NCBI RefSeq assembly: GCF_001282685.1 | Contig: NZ_LN875035.1 | Span: forward strand, 2,732,411 to 2,796,410 | Length of the DNA: 64,000 bases | Direction: 5' to 3' | Origin: Niameybacter massiliensis | GTDB lineage: Bacteria > Bacillota > Clostridia > Lachnospirales > Cellulosilyticaceae | Shown here: one piece after another, positions 26,505 to 32,878 of the stretch | Layout: each line of letters opens with the position of its first letter | Numbering within the stretch: position 1 is the first letter of the stretch | Notes under the pieces: model-generated | Seen by the model: only the letters and a program-made list of their open reading frames with translations | What the model was told of the DNA's origin: nothing | Database searches by the model: none | Made by a program: the position numbers and the translations under genes

Positions 26505-27872
26505 CTATTGTTTTTTACTCATATATTCTTCGATTAATTGTTCTAACTCTTCATCTGTAATTAAAGTTACACGTCCATTTTCATATTCTTCATCTACCCA
26601 TTGCTTCAAATATAGACACAGTGGATCATTTTTATCTAACTCATTTAAATCATAAAGACTTGGGTTACTATTAATCCAATGAGCGATACCTGCTAGCCCT
26701 GATGTGTTACTAATAGCAACACGTGCTGGACGATTCAATAATTTATCTGTATCAAAAATATTATAGATTTCTTCATTTTTAAGAAGTCCATCTGCATGGA
26801 TTCCTGCACGCGTTACATTAAAGTTCTTACCTACAAATGGTGTTCTTGGTGGAATAACTTCACCGAGTTCTCTCTCATAGTATTCCGCAAGTTCTGTTAT
26901 AACTGTAGGGTCCATTCCATCTAATGTACCTTTTAACTGTGCATACTCTATAACCATTGCTTCTAATGGTGTATTTCCTGTGCGCTCTCCTATTCCAAAT
27001 AAAGAACAGTTAACACTACTTGCTCCGTATAACCATGCTACTGTTGAGTTTGCTACTGCACGATAAAAGTCATTATGTCCATGCCATTCAAGAAGTTCAT
27101 GAGGTACACCTGCATCTTTGTGCAAGTTATAAATAATGCCATGCACACTTCTTGGAATCATAGAACCTGGGTAGCATACGCCATAGCCCATAGTATCACA
27201 AGCACGAATTTTCACTGGTACACCAGTTTCTTCCATTAATTTCATAAGCTCGCGTGCAAACGGAATAACAAAATGGAAAATATCTGCTCTCGTTATATCC
27301 TCAAAGTGGCAACGAGGTTTAACACCAGCTTCAATACACTCCTTCACTACACCTAAATAATGTTCAATTGCTTCGCTACGTTTCATATGAAGTTTATGGA
27401 AAATATGATAATCCGAGCAACTTACTAAAATACCCGTTTCTTTAATCCCCATATCCTTTACAAGTTGGAAATCTTTCTTTGAAGCACGAATCCATGATGT
27501 AATCTCAGGGAACTCATATCCTAGCTCCATACATTCTAATGCAGCACGCCTATCTTGCTCACTATAAAGGAAAAATTCCGTTTGTCTGATAATCCCTTTA
27601 GGTCCACCTAATCTATTCAACATCTTATAAATCTTAACTATTTGCTCTGTTGTATAAGGGGCTCTAGACTGTTGGCCATCTCTAAAAGTTGTATCCGTAA
27701 TCCAGATATCTGATGGCATGTTAATTGGAACATGCACATTATTGAAGGCAATCTTAGGAATTTCTTCATATGGATAAAATTCTCTAAACATAACTGGTGC
27801 ATCAACTTCTTTAAGCTGATAGCGGTATTCTGGTAATTCCAACAAATTCGATTTCTTATCTATTTCAAACAT
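26505..27872 (-). CDS. Re-citrate synthase (HMGL/isopropylmalate synthase-like)
   Basis: The 455-residue TIM-barrel protein belongs to the DRE-TIM family. The DTTFRDGQQSRAPYT motif near residue 60 carries the catalytic Arg and metal-binding Asp. HFEDITRAD and EWHGHNDFYRAV supply further metal and acid/base residues. Automated pipelines often call such proteins isopropylmalate or homocitrate synthase. Directly upstream of aconitase and isocitrate dehydrogenase, with no canonical si-citrate synthase here, the best reading is Re-citrate synthase as characterised in Clostridium kluyveri. It condenses acetyl-CoA with oxaloacetate for glutamate synthesis. The regulatory LeuA C-terminal domain is absent. 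Confidence 0.85.
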   Translation of the reverse strand: MFEIDKKSNLLELPEYRYQLKEVDAPVMFREFYPYEEIPKIAFNNVHVPINMPSDIWITDTTFRDGQQSRAPYTTEQIVKIYKMLNRLGGPKGIIRQTEFFLYSEQDRRAALECMELGYEFPEITSWIRASKKDFQLVKDMGIKETGILVSCSDYHIFHKLHMKRSEAIEHYLGVVKECIEAGVKPRCHFEDITRADIFHFVIPFARELMKLMEETGVPVKIRACDTMGYGVCYPGSMIPRSVHGIIYNLHKDAGVPHELLEWHGHNDFYRAVANSTVAWLYGASSVNCSLFGIGERTGNTPLEAMVIEYAQLKGTLDGMDPTVITELAEYYERELGEVIPPRTPFVGKNFNVTRAGIHADGLLKNEEIYNIFDTDKLLNRPARVAISNTSGLAGIAHWINSNPSLYDLNELDKNDPLCLYLKQWVDEEYENGRVTLITDEELEQLIEEYMSKKQ

Positions 27873-27901
27873 TCTAATCCCCCTTTTGAATTAACATGTA
27901 T

Positions 27902-27909
27902 TGTATACA
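27902..27909. promoter_or_regulatory. TGTATACA operator candidate in the Re-citrate synthase leader
   Basis: This palindrome lies 30 bases before the start codon, downstream of the promoter, 39 bases from the second copy (about four helical turns). Confidence 0.5.
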
Positions 27910-27938
27910 TTAAATTTCTGAAAATTATTATTGGTATA

Positions 27939-27967
27939 ATTGTATACAATAGTAATTTAGATGTCAA
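27939..27967 (-). promoter_or_regulatory. Promoter with embedded operator for Re-citrate synthase
   Basis: A perfect TTGACA -35 box (27962-27967, minus strand) lies 17 bases before TACAAT (27939-27944). The -10 box is inside the 12-bp palindrome ATTGTATACAAT (27939-27950), so a bound regulator would block polymerase. Confidence 0.7.
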
Positions 27968-27985
27968 TATATAATTTTCATTTTT

Positions 27986-28015
27986 GTATATAAAATTATA
28001 TAAGCTCATATTATA
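27986..28015 (+). promoter_or_regulatory. Sigma-E-like promoter of the 54-residue gene
   Basis: GTATATA (27986-27992) resembles the sigma-E -35 consensus kmATATT at five of seven positions. After 14 bases CATATTATA (28007-28015) fits CATAnnnT. Confidence 0.4.
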
Positions 28016-28048
28016 GTACAAAACATTTCATTAAAAGGAAGTGAATTT

Positions 28049-28213
28049 ATGCATCTTTTTACTCCAGACCAAGAAAATCATAAAGATATTGATCCAAATT
28101 TCTTAAACACTGCAAATTCTAAAAGACAACTTCATTCCTCCTTTTCTACAGACACTATCCTCCTTTTTTTACTTTTAATTTTTTTATTAGATAAAAATGG
28201 AAAAAACGAGTAA
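28049..28213 (+). CDS. Small protein with hydrophobic tail, 54 aa
   Basis: This ORF encodes MHLFTPDQENHKDID... and ends ILLFLLLIFLLDKNGKNE. It has a polar N-terminal 34 residues and one C-terminal membrane segment. An AAAGGAAGTGA ribosome site precedes the ATG at 28049. The plan (polar start, short Leu/Ile/Phe-rich run, charged end) resembles small hydrophobic sporulation proteins and the two genes that follow. No function is known. Confidence 0.6.
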   Translation: MHLFTPDQENHKDIDPNFLNTANSKRQLHSSFSTDTILLFLLLIFLLDKNGKNE

Positions 28214-28239
28214 CATTTTTTCCCTAATCTCATAAGATA
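28212..28239 (+). promoter_or_regulatory. Sigma-K-like promoter of the 66-residue gene
   Basis: AACA (28212-28215), a 15-base spacer and CATAAGATA (28231-28239, CATAnnnTA) lie over the stop codon of the preceding gene. The same 15-base spacing is seen before the Cys-rich pair at 13.8 kb. Confidence 0.45.
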
Positions 28240-28270
28240 ATATTGAAGTAACAATCAAAACTTCAAACTT

Positions 28271-28298
28271 CAAACTTAGGCTTTATAGCTTAAGTTTG
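28271..28298 (+). other. Leader hairpin
   Basis: The 11-base arms 28271-28281 and 28288-28298 pair with one G-U and a 6-base loop, within a tract containing several AAACTT repeats. No U run follows, so it is more likely an mRNA stability or leader element than a terminator. Confidence 0.45.
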
Positions 28299-28380
28299 AC
28301 TCTAAACTTAAAACTTAAATTTAATTGTAAATAACTCCAAACATTAACTTTGTGAAATTCATGAAAGGTGGTAACTATAT

Positions 28381-28581
28381 ATGTGTAACAATACTTGGAT
28401 CTGGATCATTATCGCTTTCTTCTTCTTCTGCTGCTTAGATGGATGTGAATTAATTGAGAATTTATTTAGTGGAAATAGTTGTGGCTGTGGCTGCAAGAAC
28501 GAATGCGGATTTGGAAACTACTGGTGGATTATCATCGCTGTTCTTTTCTTCTGCTGCTTTAACAATGGCGGTTTATGCTAA
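28381..28581 (+). CDS. Cys-rich small membrane protein, 66 aa
   Basis: Two near-repeat hydrophobic segments, NTWIWIIIAFFFFCC (about 4-18) and NYWWIIIAVLFFCC (about 45-58), flank a central NSCGCGCKNECGFG stretch. The segments have the same W-I-I-A-FF-CC layout, which suggests internal duplication. An AAAGGTGG ribosome site lies upstream. No signal peptide cleavage site is evident. Location behind a CATAnnnTA promoter and among similar small genes suggests a spore-associated membrane or coat protein. No named family is recognised. Confidence 0.65.
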   Translation: MCNNTWIWIIIAFFFFCCLDGCELIENLFSGNSCGCGCKNECGFGNYWWIIIAVLFFCCFNNGGLC

Positions 28582-28670
28582 TCCTATCTTAGCCCATTGA
28601 TTAATTAGTTATTTTTTGCCATATCCTATAATAAAATAGTTGTAGATAAGTATTTCAGGAGGTATTTCCT

Positions 28671-28937
28671 ATGTCAGACTTTATCAACACTCATTCTCAA
28701 GCGGAAGACTCAACAAACTGCTTCTACAACTCCACTACTGAAAATACATCTCAGGCACAGACTTCACTATTTAGATTCGGTTGTGGCAATAATGAATGGA
28801 TATGGCTTATCCTTATAGCACTTGTCTTTTTAAACGGCAAAGACCTATTTGGAGGATGTGACGGCAAATCATCCAACATGCTTATTCTTATTATTCTTGC
28901 TTTCTTTTTCTTTTCCAACACATCCTTCAGCAAATAA
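28671..28937 (+). CDS. Small membrane protein with NEWIW motif, 88 aa
   Basis: The first 35 residues are polar (Ser, Thr, Asn and Gln-rich). They are followed by CGNNEWIWLILIALVFLNG and, after a short GGCDGKSSN loop, a second hydrophobic run (LILIILAFFFFS). The NxWIWxxxxA layout matches the 66-residue gene 89 bases upstream, so the two are related. The AGGAGG ribosome site is strong. The gene ends at a perfect bidirectional terminator. Confidence 0.65.
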   Translation: MSDFINTHSQAEDSTNCFYNSTTENTSQAQTSLFRFGCGNNEWIWLILIALVFLNGKDLFGGCDGKSSNMLILIILAFFFFSNTSFSK

Positions 28938-28972
28938 AAAAACGCTAGAACATTGAATGTTCTAGCGTTTTT
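28936..28972. terminator. Bidirectional terminator
   Basis: Fourteen-base perfect arms around a single central base are flanked by A and T runs. The structure covers the stop codon of the converging minus-strand gene. Confidence 0.92.
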
Positions 28973-29342
28973 CAATTGTATTCATAATCTTAAACAAAAG
29001 TACTTTAATAATAATTTCTTGCATAAACTGTTCATTGCTATCTTGTCGCATGCCATCATGCTGATGTGGAATCGCTATTTTAGGCAATATCATATCTGCC
29101 ACCTGTTCATATCTTAACATCTTACCTACTTCTTCAAATAATCCTCTTTTTTCTACAGGTAAAAAAGGTGTCAATGCTTCTAAAAGTTGTACTTCTTTAG
29201 AACGATTATTATTACATAAATCTTCACATCTGCTTACTTCCCTTGTTAATTCATCTATATAAGTTTTGGTCATATAACCTTTGATAAGTTTGGTAATCTC
29301 ATTAATATCTCTTTCTAAATTAATGCGCATAAACTGATCCAT
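28962..29342 (-). CDS. Helical protein of unknown function, 126 aa
   Basis: The product is all-helical and charged, with no signal peptide. Residues about 55-75 (LEALTPFLPVEKRGLFEEVG) contain an LPxxKRxxF motif that recurs in the proteins at 31.0 and 31.6 kb. The end (EQFMQEIIIKVLLFKIMNTIEKR) is amphipathic. The start codon ATG lies in TTATGGATCAG, with AAAGTAGGTAAG as a modest ribosome site. It is a single gene, convergent with the small membrane-protein genes. Confidence 0.6.
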   Translation of the reverse strand: MDQFMRINLERDINEITKLIKGYMTKTYIDELTREVSRCEDLCNNNRSKEVQLLEALTPFLPVEKRGLFEEVGKMLRYEQVADMILPKIAIPHQHDGMRQDSNEQFMQEIIIKVLLFKIMNTIEKR

Positions 29343-29411
29343 AACTTACCTACTTTCTCTATAGGTTCGTTATTATTATATTCCACCTATTATGTAAAAA
29401 TGACCTTTTCT

Positions 29412-30827
29412 CTATTCATACTGAGGTATAGTTCCTAAGCGCCAATAAGATACATTATTAACTCCAAATAATTTTGCTAAATCTATTTTTGCCTTAACAC
29501 TTTTATTATTCTCATACCATATAACATTTTTAATACCTTCTTGTTCATAGGTTGCATATGCATTTTGATATTGTTCGTTATATATTCCTTTCGTGCCCTC
29601 CATATTAAGCCTGCCATAAATTTTATCATAGCTTGGTGTATAAGGTTTTGCATTTATTATCTTATTATCTTTTACTTGCCATTGTACACTTCCATAAGAA
29701 ATTTGAAGTACAATCTTATCCCTATTTTCAGTTCCTGTTACTGGATGAGTAATCTCATTAAGTACTTTATAAATTTCATTAATAGGAGTAATTGGTGTCA
29801 TCACAACTCCTAGTTCTTGCTCAAATACTGATAATTTTGTAGGTGCATAATCGTGAGCCATAAGAATTATTTTATCTGCTATTTGGCCTATTCCTTTATA
29901 ATCATATCCCTTAAAATAGGTATTAGGTTGTAATGCTACATTTAACTTTTTATTATTCTTTTTTAATTCTAGATTTAACTTGTCTAAAAAATTTATATAT
30001 GCTTCTTTCAAATCACTACTTATAAAGTTTTCAAAGTCAATTGTTACACCATCAAAACTTCTTGTAACACCATCTTTTGAAACCTGGTTACATAATCCCA
30101 CTATTTGACTAATTAGATACTCACTTTTTCCAGAGTCATTTAACAACTTTTGAGTCAATTGATTGTGGTCTTCAAAGAAAACCATAAGATAGGCTTCTCC
30201 TCCATTTTCTTTTACTAAATCCAATGGTATAGAAAATCCTGCTGGTATCTTAAAATCATTATTTCCATTAGTACTTTCCAAATTAAAATTTTGGTTAGTA
30301 TCATCATATACTACCTGAGACCATCCAAAACTAATCGCATCATACTCAGGTATTAAATCCATCTGGTTACTGGATGAAATCGCATAAAATGCATGATTCC
30401 ATTTAGTAGGTATACTTAATTTAGTCATTAGACGTTCATAAATAGTATCTGCCTGTTCTTTAGAAACTTTCCCTGTAGGATTAAAAGTTGTTTCACTCAC
30501 TCCACTCATAATTCCTAATTCCTTAACAAGAGCAATATTGCCCTTATATTGGGTTACATCTTTAAACTCACTACTATTTTCATAATCTTTTGCTATACCT
30601 TCATATCCCATTAACTTCACCAATATGTTTGCTGCATCTTTTCTAGTAAGTACTGCTTCTATATTACTTACATCCTCTAAACGTCTATAGGTATCCAATG
30701 ATTCTAATAACTTTACAAACTCACCAGTTGTCATGTACCCTTGGCTAGTAGATGCATACATTAGATTAGGTATCACTAAACAGCTTATAAGCATAATACT
30801 CATCAATGCATTCCTTATACTCTTCAT
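29412..30827 (-). CDS. Secreted GH18-family glycosidase with SLH-like repeats
   Basis: The 471-residue product has a signal peptide (about 1-26, ending YAS). An S-layer-homology-like region follows (about 30-130, with the typical DVTQYKGNIALVKELGIMSG), then a GH18 barrel (about 140-470). The catalytic strand reads SFDGVTIDFENF, so the acid/base Glu is present while the third Asp of DGxDxDxE is Thr, as in some spore YaaH/SleL-type enzymes. GH18 members cleave chitin or peptidoglycan GlcNAc linkages; cell-wall or cortex action is more likely here. The SLH part should hold it at the cell surface. Confidence 0.82.
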   Translation of the reverse strand: MKSIRNALMSIMLISCLVIPNLMYASTSQGYMTTGEFVKLLESLDTYRRLEDVSNIEAVLTRKDAANILVKLMGYEGIAKDYENSSEFKDVTQYKGNIALVKELGIMSGVSETTFNPTGKVSKEQADTIYERLMTKLSIPTKWNHAFYAISSSNQMDLIPEYDAISFGWSQVVYDDTNQNFNLESTNGNNDFKIPAGFSIPLDLVKENGGEAYLMVFFEDHNQLTQKLLNDSGKSEYLISQIVGLCNQVSKDGVTRSFDGVTIDFENFISSDLKEAYINFLDKLNLELKKNNKKLNVALQPNTYFKGYDYKGIGQIADKIILMAHDYAPTKLSVFEQELGVVMTPITPINEIYKVLNEITHPVTGTENRDKIVLQISYGSVQWQVKDNKIINAKPYTPSYDKIYGRLNMEGTKGIYNEQYQNAYATYEQEGIKNVIWYENNKSVKAKIDLAKLFGVNNVSYWRLGTIPQYE

Positions 30828-31004
30828 TGACTTTTACATCCCCTTTTCTCATTTTATTAACTATCACTATTCCTTTTTCTGATTTCTATTATATATTAGT
30901 ATACAATAATTACCACTTTTAATGGCATTATTTTCTGACTTTTTGTTCTATGCCAAGTCTCCTCTCACATACATTATATAGATAATTAATAAGGAGGGGC
31001 CACT

Positions 31005-31610
31005 ATGACCACATCACCAGTACCTTATCGCAGTGGTAATCAATTAGATGACCAAGTGAATACAGAATTTATGCGTGTATGTAAAAGTGTTCTACCCTAT
31101 TTAGATAGAGGAATGCAAAAAAATTTGGCTATTTCCCTCAAACTCTTAGAATTTATTTCTGTTGTTCAGCTTTATAATAGTGATACTATCCCCGTTGAAC
31201 CCGAACCTTCTATGATGCGTGGCGAAAACTGGGAAAATAGATTGCTTACAGATATACGTAATAGCTTGGATTCAGATAAAACATATATTATAGATGCTCT
31301 CATGAAATTAAGTGAGGTTAAAAATATTATGAGTCGTTCTAATCAACAAGCTGATACATCGACTGCAGATATTGTCTCCTCTATAGATCCTGAACCAACA
31401 TCCGACTCAGCATCTTCACCTTTTAACTTTGCAAACTTCTTTAATAGTATGCCTTCATCAAATACAGGAACAGATCCAGAGCCTCAACATAACACATCAT
31501 CCGGTCCTAACCCTGCTGATATGATTAATGCATTTGCACCTTTGTTAGATGATAAGCAAAAACAATTACTCAATTTGCTTTCTGTTTTTATGAAACCAAG
31601 TAATTCTTAA
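31005..31610 (+). CDS. Helical protein with Ser/Pro-rich linker, 201 aa
   Basis: The first 120 residues are helical (VCKSVLPYLDRGMQKNLAIS). A low-complexity Ser, Pro, Asp and Asn-rich linker follows (about 120-168), then a short C-terminal helix with PLLDDKQKQLLNLLSVFM. The latter matches the LPxxKRxxFxxxxxM helix of the neighbouring genes. AAGGAGGGG precedes the ATG, and an upstream CATACATTA box (30968-30976) could be a sigma-E -10. No family is recognised. It forms a pair with the next gene. Confidence 0.6.
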   Translation: MTTSPVPYRSGNQLDDQVNTEFMRVCKSVLPYLDRGMQKNLAISLKLLEFISVVQLYNSDTIPVEPEPSMMRGENWENRLLTDIRNSLDSDKTYIIDALMKLSEVKNIMSRSNQQADTSTADIVSSIDPEPTSDSASSPFNFANFFNSMPSSNTGTDPEPQHNTSSGPNPADMINAFAPLLDDKQKQLLNLLSVFMKPSNS

Positions 31611-31637
31611 TTATTTAAATATAAGGAGGTATTATTT

Positions 31638-31898
31638 ATGGCATTTGTTGATCATCCTGCTTTTGCAGGTATAAATAAAAACTTTTTAATTACCCTAGAA
31701 CGTACTTTACGTTCTATAAAGGACCCTTCACAATTGCTCCCTGCTATGATGACTATTTCTAATGAAGCACAACGCTATAATGTTCAAATGACACCCGAAA
31801 GGCAACAAGCACTTATGGTTGAATTGCGTAATTCTCTTCCACCATCAAAACGTACTCAATTTGATGCCTTTATAAGGATGATGCAAAATAATATGTAA
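31638..31898 (+). CDS. Small helical protein, 86 aa
   Basis: The product starts MAFVDHPAFAGINKNFLITLE and ends with NSLPPSKRTQFDAFIRMMQN, the clearest copy of the shared motif. It lies 27 bases after the 201-residue gene with an AGGAGG ribosome site, so the two are cotranscribed. It has no cysteine, signal peptide or membrane segment. The function is unknown. Confidence 0.6.
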   Translation: MAFVDHPAFAGINKNFLITLERTLRSIKDPSQLLPAMMTISNEAQRYNVQMTPERQQALMVELRNSLPPSKRTQFDAFIRMMQNNM

Positions 31899-32020
31899 AT
31901 GTTCTTTAACATGTTTGGGCACGTTAAAGCATATAATAATACTAGATAGGTTATATAACTTTCCAATATCAGTCCTCCTTTTCTAGTAATACACCTCTAT
32001 TAAGGTGTATACATCGTAAG

Positions 32021-32060
32021 AAAAACATCCCACGATATCTTTTATCGTGGGATGTTTTTT
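32021..32060 (+). terminator. Terminator of the 31.0-31.9 kb gene pair
   Basis: A 16-bp perfect stem (32021-32036 with 32044-32059) with a 7-base loop and T run lies about 120 bases past the last stop. Two smaller hairpins precede it (about 31905-31930 and 31990-32010). Confidence 0.85.
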
Positions 32061-32181
32061 CTGTTTCTCTGAATATATTTTTCATTTTTATCAGCTATAT
32101 AAAAGCATCAGAAAATTATTTTTATATTTTCTATATTATGTTATACTATTCTCATAATTATTTCTATAGGAGGTGGTTTTA

Positions 32182-32817
32182 TTGAATAAGAAAAGAATAG
32201 TTTGCTATGGAGATTCTAATACTTGGGGCTATGATGCTGAGACCAATGATCGCTTTGAAGATGATATACGTTGGACTCAAGTCCTTCAGCAATTGCTTGG
32301 CAATGAATATATGATTATAGAAGAAGGGGTAAGCGGAAGAACAACCGTATTCGATGATCCTCTCAACGAAGGTCTAAACGGAAAATGGCATCTACATACA
32401 ACTTTAATGTCTCACTGCCCTATTGATGGATTAGTTATTATGCTGGGCACTAATGACTGTAAAGAACGTTTTTCAGCCAGCCCTCAAAATATTGCTGATG
32501 GTATTGACCGTCTCATTCAAAAAGCTAAAAGTATGCCTGTTTGGAAGTCAGATATAAAAATACTTATAGTCGCACCTATTATTATTTTAGATGAAGTCTA
32601 TGCTTCTCCTGTAGCTGGTGAAATGGGAAAAGATTGTGTAAGGAAATCACAACAACTGCCTGAGCTTATGCGAATTTGTGCCAAACGTCATGGATGTTAT
32701 TTCTTCAACGCTAACGAGGTCGTGACTGCCAATCCTATAGACTTTATGCATTTTGATAAAGAAAGCCATGCTCACTTCGCCAAGGCACTTGCTCCTATTA
32801 TTCTCAAAAATATGTAA
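32182..32817 (+). CDS. SGNH/GDSL-type esterase or lipase
   Basis: This 211-residue cytosolic hydrolase has block I CYGDSNTWGYD with the nucleophile Ser at residue 10, block III LGTNDCK, and block V DFMHFDKESHAHFA with Asp and His of the triad. The best start is TTG at 32182, eight bases behind AGGAGG. A GTG three codons earlier lies inside that ribosome site. Close relatives act on acetylated sugars or aryl esters, but the substrate cannot be told. It is a single gene between two terminators. Confidence 0.87.
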   Translation: MNKKRIVCYGDSNTWGYDAETNDRFEDDIRWTQVLQQLLGNEYMIIEEGVSGRTTVFDDPLNEGLNGKWHLHTTLMSHCPIDGLVIMLGTNDCKERFSASPQNIADGIDRLIQKAKSMPVWKSDIKILIVAPIIILDEVYASPVAGEMGKDCVRKSQQLPELMRICAKRHGCYFFNANEVVTANPIDFMHFDKESHAHFAKALAPIILKNM

Positions 32818-32840
32818 GCCAGAGTATTTTCTTAAAATAT

Positions 32841-32870
32841 AAAAAGAGCTGTTTATAAACAGCTCTTTTT
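32841..32870. terminator. Bidirectional terminator
   Basis: A perfect 30-base palindromic hairpin (arm AAAAAGAGCTGTTT) lies between the converging SGNH hydrolase and leuS genes. Confidence 0.92.
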
Positions 32871-32878
32871 ATATTTTA

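Noticed and set aside
26505-27872. 2-isopropylmalate synthase
   Set aside because: The LeuA regulatory domain is missing and neighbours are aconitase and isocitrate dehydrogenase, not leuBCD; Re-citrate synthase fits better.
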